A stretch of 64,000 bases of DNA from CBCYMI01 sp965183855 (GCA_965183855.1 CBCYMI010000031.1:1-64000), one strand, 5' to 3'; shown: positions 10,959-20,568, counted from the first letter of the stretch. Notes: generated by a model not told the origin, from the letters alone. Numbers and translations: made by a program.

Positions 10959-11498
10959 ATGACAATTATTATCGCTATTGGTTCCAATCTGGATTATCAT
11001 AATCAAACTCCTATTCAAAATATAAAATTGGGAATTCATTACTTAAAACAAAATCATTTTAAGATCCTTGCCCAGTCAAATTGGTGGGAATCTGAACCAG
11101 ACCCACCTTCATATCAACCAAATTATATTAATGCTATAGTAATAGCGCATAGCTTTGTAACACCAAAAACACTTTTATTTCAACTTCATAAAATAGAAAA
11201 TTTATTTGGAAGAGCTAAAATTAGAAAAAAAAACCAGGCTAGAACGCTTGATCTTGATCTAATAGATTATCATGGATTAATCTATAAACCTAAATATAAA
11301 GGAGATTTAATCCTACCTCATCCTAAAATGCATGAAAGAGGGTTTGTTTTAGCTCCCTTATCTGAAACAAACCCTAAATGGAAACATCCAGTTCTGAAGA
11401 AAACTGTGAAAGATTTATATATAGAGTTTAAAAAATCTTTTTCTGATATAAAAAAACCATTTTTAAACAAGATAAAAGAACTTGAAAAAGAATCATAA
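10959..11498 (+). CDS. folK: 2-amino-4-hydroxy-6-hydroxymethyldihydropteridine pyrophosphokinase
   Basis: This is HPPK, which transfers pyrophosphate from ATP to hydroxymethyl-dihydropterin in folate synthesis. The N-terminal IAIGSNLD start, the ARTLDLDLIDYHG metal- and ATP-binding signature and the LPHPKMHERGFVL segment are all present. At 179 residues it is slightly longer than the usual ~160, with a lysine-rich tail. It lies 41 bp upstream of rpoZ on the same strand, matching the usual folK-rpoZ-spoT order of Rhodospirillales. No frameshift is seen. Confidence 0.95.
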   Translation: MTIIIAIGSNLDYHNQTPIQNIKLGIHYLKQNHFKILAQSNWWESEPDPPSYQPNYINAIVIAHSFVTPKTLLFQLHKIENLFGRAKIRKKNQARTLDLDLIDYHGLIYKPKYKGDLILPHPKMHERGFVLAPLSETNPKWKHPVLKKTVKDLYIEFKKSFSDIKKPFLNKIKELEKES

Positions 11499-11539
11499 CT
11501 GGCTTATTATTTGTCAATAATACTAGTTTGGAGAAAAAT

Positions 11540-11897
11540 ATGGCTCGTATAACAGTCGAGGATTGTGTAAATAAAGTTTCGAATCGGTTTAAACTGGTTT
11601 TATTATCAGCTCAGAGAGCCAGGAAGTATTTCTGCAGGTTCTCCTTTAGAAGTAGAGCGTGATAATGATAAAAATACAGTTATTGCATTAAGAGAAATAG
11701 CTGAAGAAAAACTAGCAGTAAATACTCTGGAAGAAGGATTAATCAGAAGATTAAGAAGAGTTGTTCCTGCAGAAGATAATATCGAAAATGAAGATATTCC
11801 AAAAATTGAAGAACCAACTCCAGAAATGGACGAAGAAGCTTTATTAAAAGCTTTACAAACAGATCAAAATACTAAATTAGATGGACGATCTTCTTGA
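11540..11897 (+). pseudogene. rpoZ: RNA polymerase omega subunit, frameshifted
   Basis: The start ATG has a good TTTGGAG ribosome site 6 bp upstream. The first ~29 codons read MARITVEDCVNKVSNRFKLV and continue to LLSAQRAR, the canonical omega start. The frame then turns to KYFCRF and ends at a TGA. Moving one base at about 11630-11634 (AGGAAGT) restores SISAGSPLEVERDNDK and the rest of omega, with an acidic tail to the TGA at 11895. A single inserted base therefore separates two otherwise well-kept halves. Omega helps assemble RNA polymerase and can mediate ppGpp binding, fitting its position before spoT. The site is not a long homopolymer. It could be a sequence error or a recent mutation, since omega is dispensable in many bacteria. 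Confidence 0.85.
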
Positions 11898-12275
11898 AAA
11901 ACAATAAAATAGATTCATAAGAAATAGTGAAAAATAAAAATAATCCGTTTTAAAGAAAATAAAAATTTGGAAAAATAAAATCAGGAATTAAAGTCTTTTT
12001 TCTAAAAGATAAAGGATTATTCTAAAGAATATTAGAATTTAAACCTAGAAAAGAATATATAGAAATAATCGTAAAAAACTAGAATAAGAATTAATTATAA
12101 ACAAAGCTATGTTTATAAGCAAAAAAGCTTCTATAAATTCCAAATAAGGTATAGCTATACATAAATATTCAAAAAAAATATAAACTAAATGAATACCAGA
12201 GTTAACAAATAAACTGAATTTTAAAAATTATATTACGATAAACCGTAACCTTAAAGGAAGAGATATAAAACTGAA
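11898..12275. other. AT-rich spacer, no gene seen
   Basis: This spacer of about 380 bp is very A-rich on the plus strand and full of stops in all frames. I see no hairpin or tRNA. It probably holds the rpoZ end and the spoT leader. An AAGGAAGAG motif near its right end serves as the spoT ribosome site. Confidence 0.6.
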
Positions 12276-14474
12276 TTGTCTGAAAGCGCAAGATCATATA
12301 AAGAAAACAACGAACAAGATTTACAGGCTCTCATTTCTCATATTCAAACCTATGATGAGACTGTTAATAAAGAATTAGTTACACAAGCATATCGTTTGTG
12401 TAAAAAAGCGCATCAAGGTCAGATCAGAAAATCTGGAGAACCTTATTATACACATCCGCTAGCCGTTGCAGAAATACTAACAGAACTTAGACTGGATTAC
12501 GCCTCTATCTGTACGGCATTATTACATGATACGATAGAAGATACAGATGTGACATTTCAGAATATTGAAAATAAATTCGGTCTGGAAATTGCTAAATTAG
12601 TTGATGGTGTTACCAAGCTTTCTCAGCTTGAATTAAATTCAAAAAAAACAGCGCAGGCAGAAAATCTACAAAAATTTATTACGGCAATTTCAAAAGATGT
12701 TCGTGTCTTATTAATAAAATTAGCAGATCGTTTACATAATATGCGAACCTTAAGTCATATTTCAAATAGTCAAAAAAAAGAAAAAAAATCAAGAGAAACT
12801 CTGGAAATCTACGCACCTTTAGCACGAAAAATCGGAATTCATCGTTTTTCTAGCGAATTAGAAGATCTTTCTTTTAGATATCTCAATTCGTCAGCTTATG
12901 AATCGATCGTAACCAGATTGAATACATTAAAATTACAAAGAACAGATTCTGTTGCACTGGTGTCTGAAAGTATTGCAAAAACGCTTGAAGAAACAGGAAT
13001 TCAAGCACGTGTTTTTGGCAGAGAAAAAAAACCATATTCTATTTGGCGCAAACTTGAAAGAATGGCGATAGATTTCTCTGATTTGGCGGATATTTATGCA
13101 TTTAGAGTCATTGTAGAGACAATTCCTCAATGCTATCAGGTTTTGGGAATTGCTCATACAGTATGGAGATGCCTACCTAGTCGATTTAAAGACTATATTT
13201 CAACACCTAAACTAAATGGATATCGTTCCTTGCATACAACAATATTGGGACCTGATAATTTACGAGTAGAATTACAAATTAGAACAGAATCCATGGATCA
13301 AATTGCTGAAAATGGTGTCGCTGCGCATTGGCGCTATAAAAACAAATCCTATGTATATGATACTGAATTAGCTAAGGAAGCTGGTAGTAGTGATTTTTTT
13401 GAAAAACTAAGACCATTATTTGAAATTCTTGAACATGGTGGGGATCCAGATGAGTTTTTGGAACATGCCAAGCTTGAAATGTTTTCTGATCAAGTTTTTG
13501 CATTTACACCTAAAGGAGATATTATTCCGTTACCCATGGGGGCAACTCCTTTGGATTTTGCCTATGCTGTACACACTCAGATAGGAGATACATGCATTGG
13601 TGCCAAGATTAATGGTAAAAAAAAGCCCTTACGAACAAGACTTGAAAATGGAGATGTTGTTGCAATCATCAGAAGCGCAAATGCAAGCTTAAATTTAAAT
13701 TGGGAAAATATTGTTGTTACTGGAAAAGCAAGATCCGCGATTAAACGATTAATCAGACGTTCTGAACGTGAAGAATTTGAACGAATTGGAAAACTTATTG
13801 CCAATAGGGCTTTTAAACGAAATAATAAAAATCTGGACTCTTCTGATTTAACAGATGCATTATTCAGATTAGGCTATAAGGAAGAAAATAGCTTATATGA
13901 AGATTTAGGAAAAGGACGTTTATCTGGTGAAGAATTGTTAGATTCTGTCTTTCCAGCTAGAAAAAAAATGGAAAATAAAGAAGAACGTCATTTGATTAAT
14001 AATAAAACAGCCTGGTTATTTGTAGACGGGCAGGGGTTAACGCCTGGAATTACATTGCATTTTTCAGAATGCTGTTATCCTTTACCAGGGGATAGAATCA
14101 TAGGCTTGCTTAAAAGAGATATAGGTGTAGAAATTCATAGTATTGATTGTGAAACTCTTGCGCAATACGAAAAAAATCAGAATATATGGCTTGATCTTGG
14201 ATGGACTTCTGAAGCTGAAAAACATTCGGTTTCTATCGGACAAATCAAAATAACCATAGAGCATGTTCCAGGCGTTTTAGCACAAATTTCAACACTTGTT
14301 TATGAAAATAAAGCTAATATTACCAATATTAAATTTGAGAATAGAACTTCTGATTTTTTTGATATTGAACTCGATGTAGAAGTAGAAAACGCAAAACATT
14401 TATCACAAATTATTACAGCATTAAGGGCTTGTGGCTCTGTTATTTCAGCACAACGTTCAAGGAATTTATATTGA
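12276..14474 (+). CDS. spoT: Bifunctional (p)ppGpp synthetase/hydrolase, Rsh family
   Basis: The 732-residue protein has the full long-RSH layout. The HD hydrolase domain has ALLHDTIEDT and KLADRLHNMRTL, both intact, so hydrolysis is expected. The synthetase domain has RFKDYISTPK and NGYRSLHTT. The RFKD form is the one associated with bifunctional enzymes. A TGS domain (VFAFTPKGDIIPLP) and a C-terminal ACT domain follow. It makes and degrades the alarmone ppGpp during starvation. The start is a TTG at 12276, the first in-frame start after AAGGAAGAG; no ATG is available upstream. It is the only RSH in the window and probably the sole one, as in most alphaproteobacteria. The name relA or rsh would be equally acceptable. 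Confidence 0.95.
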   Translation: MSESARSYKENNEQDLQALISHIQTYDETVNKELVTQAYRLCKKAHQGQIRKSGEPYYTHPLAVAEILTELRLDYASICTALLHDTIEDTDVTFQNIENKFGLEIAKLVDGVTKLSQLELNSKKTAQAENLQKFITAISKDVRVLLIKLADRLHNMRTLSHISNSQKKEKKSRETLEIYAPLARKIGIHRFSSELEDLSFRYLNSSAYESIVTRLNTLKLQRTDSVALVSESIAKTLEETGIQARVFGREKKPYSIWRKLERMAIDFSDLADIYAFRVIVETIPQCYQVLGIAHTVWRCLPSRFKDYISTPKLNGYRSLHTTILGPDNLRVELQIRTESMDQIAENGVAAHWRYKNKSYVYDTELAKEAGSSDFFEKLRPLFEILEHGGDPDEFLEHAKLEMFSDQVFAFTPKGDIIPLPMGATPLDFAYAVHTQIGDTCIGAKINGKKKPLRTRLENGDVVAIIRSANASLNLNWENIVVTGKARSAIKRLIRRSEREEFERIGKLIANRAFKRNNKNLDSSDLTDALFRLGYKEENSLYEDLGKGRLSGEELLDSVFPARKKMENKEERHLINNKTAWLFVDGQGLTPGITLHFSECCYPLPGDRIIGLLKRDIGVEIHSIDCETLAQYEKNQNIWLDLGWTSEAEKHSVSIGQIKITIEHVPGVLAQISTLVYENKANITNIKFENRTSDFFDIELDVEVENAKHLSQIITALRACGSVISAQRSRNLY

Positions 14475-14905
14475 ACATAGTAAAAATAAAAAAACAAATC
14501 TGGATCATTAGAAAAAGCTTATTAATTGAGCTCTAATTATTCTATAACTCAATGAGGGATCAATAATTCATTCTAATATAAAACGCGTACTTAAATAAAA
14601 ATCACAGGATAGCTTCAAAATACCAAATCCCGTAAATGAAATTAAAAAAACAGGCTTCTAAGACGTTGGTTTAATTAAAAAATATAGATGATTAGAAATC
14701 ACGAATTAATTGAATTTTAAAGAATATTTTTTTGAAAATACTCATCATTTTACAAAACATATCATTTGGTTTAAATCAATTGTATATTCTATATATCTAG
14801 ATCAAAAACAGATGTAAATGAGCTTTAAAAACAGAAAAAATAGAGTTAAACTGTTCAAAAAGCAACTTGGAATGAAAACAAATCATAAAATAGGAGTTTT
14901 ATAAA
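14475..14905. other. AT-rich spacer, no gene seen
   Basis: About 430 bp between spoT and pyrE have no credible ORF. An ATTGAG...CTCAAT inverted pair near 14525-14552 has a long loop and is not convincing as a terminator. The right end carries the pyrE ribosome site, TAGGAG. Confidence 0.55.
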
Positions 14906-15484
14906 GTGGATACAAAACAGATCTTAGATATTTTTAAACAGGAGGGGGCATTATTGGAAGGACATTTTATTTTATCTTCTGGATTAAGAAGTCCTGTTTT
15001 TTTACAAAAATCTCTTATTTTTCAAAATCCGAAAATAACAGAACTCTTATGTCAAGCTTTGGCAGATAAAATACTATCTGAATATGGAAAAATTGAATAT
15101 ATTGTCTCTCCAGCATTGGGGGGTATTATTCCAGGATATGAAACCGCAAGAGCTTTGGGTATAAAAGCTGTCTATGTTGAGAGAGAATCAAACGAATTTA
15201 AGCTTAGAAGAGGATTTTCAATTCCAAAAAAATCAAATGTCGTTATGGTAGAAGATATTGTTACAACAGGATTATCTTCAAGAGAATGTCTTGAAAGTCT
15301 GGATAAGCTGGAAATTAATCTTATAGGCGGCGCTTGTATTATTGATCGCTCTGGAGGAAAAGCAAGAATAGGAAAACCTCTTATTTCTCTAGCTCAACTT
15401 GACTTTCCTGTTTATCAACCCGATCATTTACCTGAAGAATTAGCAAAAATTAAACCTGTTAAACCTGGAAGTAGAAATTTATAG
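14906..15484 (+). CDS. pyrE: Orotate phosphoribosyltransferase
   Basis: This enzyme joins orotate to PRPP to make OMP in pyrimidine synthesis. The PRPP-binding loop VVMVEDIVTTGLS is intact, and the SPALGGIIPGYETAR segment and the N-terminal GHFILSSGLRSP motif are typical of PyrE. Its 192 residues fit the family. The start is a GTG at 14906, placed by the TAGGAG motif 9 bp upstream; no ATG is near. It is followed by a 350-bp AT-rich spacer and then pdxJ, which matches the Rhodospirillales order spoT-pyrE-pdxJ. Confidence 0.95.
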   Translation: MDTKQILDIFKQEGALLEGHFILSSGLRSPVFLQKSLIFQNPKITELLCQALADKILSEYGKIEYIVSPALGGIIPGYETARALGIKAVYVERESNEFKLRRGFSIPKKSNVVMVEDIVTTGLSSRECLESLDKLEINLIGGACIIDRSGGKARIGKPLISLAQLDFPVYQPDHLPEELAKIKPVKPGSRNL

Positions 15485-15836
15485 TTTTAAAATAGAATGA
15501 TAAAAATGGATCTTAAGCCCAAATTAAAATAATTTTATCACGTATAAATCAACCTAAGAACTTAATCCATTTAGAAAAATATCAGCCCTATCAGCTTGAG
15601 AAATAATACATATTTAGAATATGAATTTACTTGATATCAAATATAAAATATAAATAATTCATTTGAATTTGATAAAATTAAATCCATTTCTAAAAATAAT
15701 AAAAGAAAAAAGACTGATTTTGAGTTTATTATATCATAAAATAATATAATATAATATAATAAACTTCTTCAAATGGTATGATTAAAATATTATGATTAAA
15801 ATATTATGATTAAAATATAATGTATGATTAAAATAT
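15485..15836. other. AT-rich spacer upstream of pdxJ
   Basis: No ORF is credible here. The right half holds a run of ATAATATAAT repeats near 15738-15763 and then the 14-bp tandem repeat listed separately. The whole stretch is almost pure A/T and may contain the pdxJ-acpS-lepB-rnc-era promoter, but I cannot single out a -35/-10 pair. Confidence 0.55.
15777..15836 (+). repeat. 14-bp tandem repeat abutting the pdxJ start
   Basis: TATGATTAAAATAT occurs three times head to tail (15777-15790, 15791-15804, 15805-15818). After a 4-bp AATG spacer comes a fourth copy at 15823-15836, ending directly at the annotated ATG. Each copy contains a TATGAT hexamer close to a sigma-70 -10 box, so copy number could affect promoter strength. 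That role is inference. Confidence 0.9.
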
Positions 15837-16601
15837 ATGGAAATAAAAATGCAGACCTATCGGTTAGGTGTTAATATAGATCATGTTGCAACAATTAGAA
15901 ATGCAAGGGGAGGAATTCATCCAAATCCATTACGTGCAGCAAAACTGGCTATTCATGCAGGCGCTGATGGAATTACAGCACATTTAAGAGAAGATCGGCG
16001 TCATATTAGAGATCAGGATATGTTTGATCTTCAATCTTTATGCCTTAAAATGAATAAGCCTTTAAATATGGAAATGGCTGTTACCCAAGAAATGCTTGAA
16101 ATCGCTAAAAAAATAAGACCTCATGCAGTTTGTCTTGTTCCTGAAAAAAGAGAAGAACAAACAACAGAAGGAGGATTAGATGCATATCATATGCAAGAGA
16201 AATTAAGTCCTTTTATTCAGGAATTAAAACAAGCTGGCAGTCGCGTATCTCTGTTTATTGAACCTGAAATCAGACAATTGGAAACGGCAATTAATATAAA
16301 CGCTCCAGTTATTGAACTTCACACAGGGGGGTATTGTGAAGCCGTATTAGAAAAAAATTCAGAACAAGTTTCAACCTTACTAAATAATCTGATTCATTGT
16401 ACGAATATGGCAAATGAGATGGGGTTAGAAGTCCATGCAGGACATGGACTGGATTATGAAACAGTTATTCCACTTGCCAAACAAAAACATATTATTGAAT
16501 TTAATATTGGACATTTCCTGATTGGAGAAGCTATTCTAACTGGATTAAAACCAGCTATTGAAAAAATGAGAATGATTATTGCAACTGAAAGAAATTCATG
16601 A
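15837..16601 (+). CDS. pdxJ: Pyridoxine 5'-phosphate synthase
   Basis: PdxJ closes the pyridine ring of vitamin B6 from deoxyxylulose phosphate and aminoacetone phosphate. The LGVNIDHVATIRNARGG start, ITAHLREDRRHI active-site loop, ELHTGGYCEA motif and VHAGHGLDYETV phosphate-binding motif are all present. The longest frame starts at ATG 15837. An ATG at 15849 gives the usual family start (MQTYRLGVNID) and has GGA 7 bp upstream, so it is the better start. The gene overlaps acpS by 4 bp (ATGA), and this pdxJ-acpS-lepB-rnc-era chain is overlapping or tightly packed, indicating one operon. Confidence 0.95.
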   Translation: MEIKMQTYRLGVNIDHVATIRNARGGIHPNPLRAAKLAIHAGADGITAHLREDRRHIRDQDMFDLQSLCLKMNKPLNMEMAVTQEMLEIAKKIRPHAVCLVPEKREEQTTEGGLDAYHMQEKLSPFIQELKQAGSRVSLFIEPEIRQLETAININAPVIELHTGGYCEAVLEKNSEQVSTLLNNLIHCTNMANEMGLEVHAGHGLDYETVIPLAKQKHIIEFNIGHFLIGEAILTGLKPAIEKMRMIIATERNS

Positions 16602-16993
16602 TTATTGGTATTGGAATAGACAGTGTTGATATTCGCCGAATTGAACAAACGATAAAACGTTTCGGAACTAGATTTTTAAATAGGGTGTTTACTCTGGAAG
16701 AACAGGCAAGAAGTGAAAAACAAAAAAACAAAATTGCATCTTATGCAAAAAGGTTTGCAGCGAAAGAAGCGATGGTAAAAGCATTGGGAACAGGCATCGG
16801 AAAAGGCGTTGGTTGGAAAGATGTTTGTATTCTCAATAATCAATATAACCAGCCTAAAATTGAATTAAATGGGAAAGCTAAAACAGTTTTGGATCAGTTA
16901 TGTGAAAAAAAAACGAGCAAATTACATATTTCTTTGACAGATGAATATCCATATGCGCAAGCCTATATTATTATAGAAGCATTAAAGAATTAA
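16598..16993 (+). CDS. acpS: Holo-[acyl-carrier-protein] synthase
   Basis: This enzyme attaches the phosphopantetheine arm of CoA to acyl carrier protein, activating fatty acid synthesis. MIIGIGIDSVDIRRIE at the N-terminus and RFAAKEAMVKALGTGIG in the middle hold the magnesium-binding Asp and Glu. At 131 residues it is the normal AcpS length. It starts at the ATG of an ATGA overlap with pdxJ, so translation is probably coupled. The gap to lepB is 36 bp. Confidence 0.95.
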   Translation: MIIGIGIDSVDIRRIEQTIKRFGTRFLNRVFTLEEQARSEKQKNKIASYAKRFAAKEAMVKALGTGIGKGVGWKDVCILNNQYNQPKIELNGKAKTVLDQLCEKKTSKLHISLTDEYPYAQAYIIIEALKN

Positions 16994-17029
16994 AAAACAA
17001 TATAACATAGATTTTATCAGGATCATATT

Positions 17030-17824
17030 ATGAAGATGATTTTAATCCATTTTTTAAAAAAAATATGGAATTTTATTAAATCCATGATTCCAATTCTTAT
17101 TTTAGTATTGGTTATCAGGACGTTTTTTATAGGTCTTTATCGAATTCCATCTGGTTCTATGGAGCCTGGATTAGTTGTTGGAGATGTTTTATTTGCAAGT
17201 AAATATTCTTATGGATATAGCCGATATAACTTTTTTTCACCGATTAGAAACATCTTACCAGAAGGTCGAATTTTAAATCGGCAGCCCGAACGAGGAGATG
17301 TTATTGTTTTTAAAACGCCAAATGATCGCTGTAAATTCTCATTAAAAGATAGTTATAAACGTCAATGTAGAAATTTTATCAAGCGCATAATTGGCTTGCC
17401 AGGAGATTCTATCCAGATCATAAATGGAATTATTTATATTAATCATAATCCCGTATTAACACAAAGATTGAAAGAACAACCCTATCATTTATATGATCCA
17501 AATGATGAGCAAACAAAATATTATTACGAAACCCTACCAGAAGGACGTCGCTATATTCAAAAAGATACAATTCCAAATGCACAGCTAGATAATACAAATC
17601 TATTTATTATCCCAGATGGGTATTATTTTTATATGGGAGATAATAGAGATAATTCATCAGATAGTCGTTTACCAACACCTTATGGCATAGGAATGGTTTC
17701 TAAAGATAATATTTTAGCAAAAGCCAGAATGATTGTATATTCAGCAGATCAGAAATTTAATCTATTTTTTCCATGGACCTGGAAATCTTTTAGAATAGAC
17801 CGATTTTTTAAGAGCATTAAATGA
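17030..17824 (+). CDS. lepB: Signal peptidase I
   Basis: This inner-membrane serine protease removes signal peptides from exported proteins. One hydrophobic N-terminal anchor (about residues 12-32) is followed by the RIPSGSMEPGL box with the nucleophile Ser. The FIKRIIGLPGDSI box holds the general-base Lys, and YFYMGDNRDNSSDSR is the family's box E. Its 264 residues are typical of alphaproteobacterial LepB. The stop TGA overlaps the rnc start, ATGA at 17821. Confidence 0.95.
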   Translation: MKMILIHFLKKIWNFIKSMIPILILVLVIRTFFIGLYRIPSGSMEPGLVVGDVLFASKYSYGYSRYNFFSPIRNILPEGRILNRQPERGDVIVFKTPNDRCKFSLKDSYKRQCRNFIKRIIGLPGDSIQIINGIIYINHNPVLTQRLKEQPYHLYDPNDEQTKYYYETLPEGRRYIQKDTIPNAQLDNTNLFIIPDGYYFYMGDNRDNSSDSRLPTPYGIGMVSKDNILAKARMIVYSADQKFNLFFPWTWKSFRIDRFFKSIK

Positions 17825-18528
17825 AGCCTGAATCTTCCAGTTTATCAAAAAAAATGAAATTATCTGATTTAGAATCTCATTTAAATTATCAGTTTAAAAA
17901 TAAAGCATTACTCATTCAGGCTTTAACGCATTCTAGCTATTATCAACAGAAAAATAAACTAAAAAAAGACAATCAAAGGCTTGAATTTCTAGGAGATCGA
18001 GTTCTCGGATTATTAACTGCTGAATATTTATTTCATCAAGATAAATTGGCAAGAGAAGGACAACTTGCTGTCCAGTTAAATGCATTTGTTTGCAAGGAGA
18101 GTTGTGCTAAAATTGCAAAAAAAATGAATTTAGATCAATTTATTTTACTTTCTTCTTCTGAAGAAGCACAAGGAGGGCGAGATAAAGATACAATTTTAGC
18201 AGATAGTTGTGAAGCTATTTTGGCTGCAATTTATTTAGATGGAGGTCTTTTTGCCGTAAAACGGATTTATGATCAATTTTGGATATCCATGTTTAACCAA
18301 ACCAGACTCATTCAAAAAGATCCCAAAAGTCGTCTTCAAGATTGGGTTTTAAAAAAAAATAACCAAATTCCTGTTTATGAATTAATTAATAAAATAGGAG
18401 CAGATCATATGCCTCATTTTACTGTAAAAGTAAGTATTTTTAATGGTATGCAAATGGAAGGTCAGGGAAAAACAAAAAGAGAAGCCGAATATGAAGCTGC
18501 CAAAAAATTATTATATAAATTAACATGA
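17821..18528 (+). CDS. rnc: Ribonuclease III
   Basis: RNase III cleaves double-stranded RNA, maturing rRNA precursors and some mRNAs. The signature QRLEFLGDRVLGLL and the second acidic site DSCEAILAAIYLDGG supply the catalytic Glu and Asp residues. A double-stranded RNA-binding domain fills the last ~75 residues, ending GKTKREAEYEAAKKLL. The 235-residue length is standard. It overlaps lepB and era by 4 bp each, the conserved lepB-rnc-era arrangement. Confidence 0.96.
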   Translation: MKPESSSLSKKMKLSDLESHLNYQFKNKALLIQALTHSSYYQQKNKLKKDNQRLEFLGDRVLGLLTAEYLFHQDKLAREGQLAVQLNAFVCKESCAKIAKKMNLDQFILLSSSEEAQGGRDKDTILADSCEAILAAIYLDGGLFAVKRIYDQFWISMFNQTRLIQKDPKSRLQDWVLKKNNQIPVYELINKIGADHMPHFTVKVSIFNGMQMEGQGKTKREAEYEAAKKLLYKLT

Positions 18529-19487
18529 TAAAGTCTAATATGAATGATAAAAAACAACAAAAATCTGGATTTGTAGCAATTATTGGTGCTCCCAATGCAG
18601 GAAAATCGACTCTGGTTAATGCTTTAGCTAAAGAAAAAATCTCAATTGTTACTCATAAAGTACAAACCACACGATTTCAAGTAAAAGCAATTTATACAGA
18701 AGAAAATAGCCAGGTTATTTTAGTTGATACACCTGGAATTTTTACTGCTAAAAACAGATTTAATCGAGCTATGGTAGAATCTGCTAGAGAAGGGGCAAAA
18801 CAATCAGATTATATCATTCATTTGATTGATGTGCGCTCAGAATTTAAATTCATTCAAAAAAATAATGCTCATAAATTTCATCCTCAAACTGAATTGGTAA
18901 TAAAACAAATATCAAGTTTTGTTAAGAAAAACTGTTTTCTTGTTTTAAACAAGATTGATCTGATTGCCAAACCAGATCTACTAAACATAACAGAGAAATT
19001 TCGCCAAACGGGATTATATGACCAGTATTTTATGATTTCCGCAAAAAAAAATCAGGGCATTCAAGATTTAAGACATTATTTGGCTGATATGATGCCTGAA
19101 GGAGTTTGGCTATATCCAAAAGATCAATTGAGTGATTTACCAATGGAATTGCTTACTTCAGAATTAACGAGAGAAAAACTATTTTTATTTTTTAATCAAG
19201 AGATTCCTTATGATATTATGGTTAAAACCATTTCATATTCAGAACAAAATCATAAACTTCGAATTGAACAGGTTATTTATGTCAGTCATAAAAGTCAAAA
19301 ACCAATGATTATTGGTCATAAAGGACGCTCTATTCGTCGAATAGGAGAACAAGCACGTTATGAAATGCAAGCATTGTTTGGAAAAAAAACAGATTTATTT
19401 TTAACGGTTAGGATAAAAGAAAACTGGAATCAGAAAGCTGAAAACTTTAACGCTTTAGGATTAAATTATAAGTCTGAATTAGGATAG
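18525..19487 (+). CDS. era: GTPase Era
   Basis: Era is a small GTPase that binds 16S rRNA through a KH domain and helps assemble the 30S subunit. G1 (GAPNAGKSTL), G3 (DTPGI) and G4 (NKID) are visible, and the C-terminal KH domain includes IGHKGRSIRRIGEQAR. The first start, ATG 18525, overlaps the rnc stop; ATG 18540 is an alternative that removes five residues. At 320 residues it is slightly longer than the ~300 norm. Confidence 0.95.
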   Translation: MIKSNMNDKKQQKSGFVAIIGAPNAGKSTLVNALAKEKISIVTHKVQTTRFQVKAIYTEENSQVILVDTPGIFTAKNRFNRAMVESAREGAKQSDYIIHLIDVRSEFKFIQKNNAHKFHPQTELVIKQISSFVKKNCFLVLNKIDLIAKPDLLNITEKFRQTGLYDQYFMISAKKNQGIQDLRHYLADMMPEGVWLYPKDQLSDLPMELLTSELTREKLFLFFNQEIPYDIMVKTISYSEQNHKLRIEQVIYVSHKSQKPMIIGHKGRSIRRIGEQARYEMQALFGKKTDLFLTVRIKENWNQKAENFNALGLNYKSELG

Positions 19488-19620
19488 AGCTCGATCTATC
19501 AAACTGGAATATTAAATATAAAAACAGAGCGATTATCTCGTATATCTCGTATTTATTATGTTCTAAAATCAGCAGCATAAATCTGGATTTTACATATTGA
19601 TTTTAAAATAGGAATAAAGA

Positions 19621-20406
19621 ATGGTTCAATGGTCAGATAATGCTTATATACTCAGAACAAGGTCACATGGAGAATATAATCTGATTGTTGATGTGATGAC
19701 AGAACGATTTGGTCGAGCAGTCGGCTTGATTAAGTCTGGAAAATCAAAAAAAAATAGAGGCGTTATTCAAATTGGAAATCAGGTAAGTGTAAACTGGCAG
19801 GCTAGACTGGAAGAGCATTTAGGCGTTTTCCAGATTGAATTACTAAAAGACAGATCCGCAATTTTAATGCAGAGTAAATTATCTCTTTATGCATTAAAAG
19901 CAATCTCTAACCTGACATGTCTTGCATGCGCAGAAAGACAAATTTATCCAAATTCATATCAGGCGTGCAATATTTTAATCGATTATTTACATAAACCAGA
20001 TATTTGGCCTGCATTATATGTTCTTTGGGAGTTTGGCTTATTGGCGGAATTGGGATATGCGATTGATATTAATCGCTGTGCTCTGACAGGAACAAAAGAA
20101 AACCTTGCATTTATCAGCCCAAAATCTGGAAAGGCTGCATGTTATGAAGCTGGAAAAAAACATGAAGATAAATTATTAAAACTACCAAAATTTCTAATTC
20201 AGCATGATGAGCATCCTAATTTATCAGATATTAAAAATGGGTTTTACCTAACAGGATATTTTCTGGAAAAACATGTTTTATGGCCTTTAAATCATCTCTT
20301 GCCAGAAGAGAGAAATTTAATGATACAAACTCTTAAGGAAATCTATTCTGGAAATAATTCTAAAAAAGATAAACAAAAAAGAGAGATTAATATAGAAACT
20401 TCTTGA
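19621..20406 (+). CDS. recO: DNA repair protein RecO
   Basis: RecO works with RecR to load RecA onto SSB-coated DNA. The N-terminal OB-fold start (WSDNAYILRTRSHGEYNLIV) and the helical C-terminal part fit the family. In alphaproteobacteria RecO lies between era and parC, as here. The 261 residues end in a basic tail. The canonical zinc-finger cysteines are not clear: the cysteines at NLTCLACAE and INRCALTG are suggestive only. The gene follows era after a 133-bp AT-rich gap. Confidence 0.88.
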   Translation: MVQWSDNAYILRTRSHGEYNLIVDVMTERFGRAVGLIKSGKSKKNRGVIQIGNQVSVNWQARLEEHLGVFQIELLKDRSAILMQSKLSLYALKAISNLTCLACAERQIYPNSYQACNILIDYLHKPDIWPALYVLWEFGLLAELGYAIDINRCALTGTKENLAFISPKSGKAACYEAGKKHEDKLLKLPKFLIQHDEHPNLSDIKNGFYLTGYFLEKHVLWPLNHLLPEERNLMIQTLKEIYSGNNSKKDKQKREINIETS

Positions 20407-20516
20407 AAATAGATATTTCTTTGTTGAAAATTAAATACGTCAGAAAAGCAAGCAGATTGAACAATGAGATTAAAAAAATTCTGTTATGAAGACTAAAAAC
20501 ATGGTTAAATTTAAGC

Positions 20517-20546
20517 TTGGCTTTACTTTAAAACACCCTGTATACT
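20517..20546 (+). promoter_or_regulatory. Probable sigma-70 promoter of parC
   Basis: TTGGCT at 20517-20522 and TATACT at 20541-20546 are separated by 18 bp and lie about 20 bp upstream of the parC ATG. This is the cleanest -35/-10 pair I noticed in a window where A/T richness makes -10 boxes common. It would give a very short leader. Confidence 0.45.
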
Positions 20547-20568
20547 CTATTATGAATGGTAAATATTT

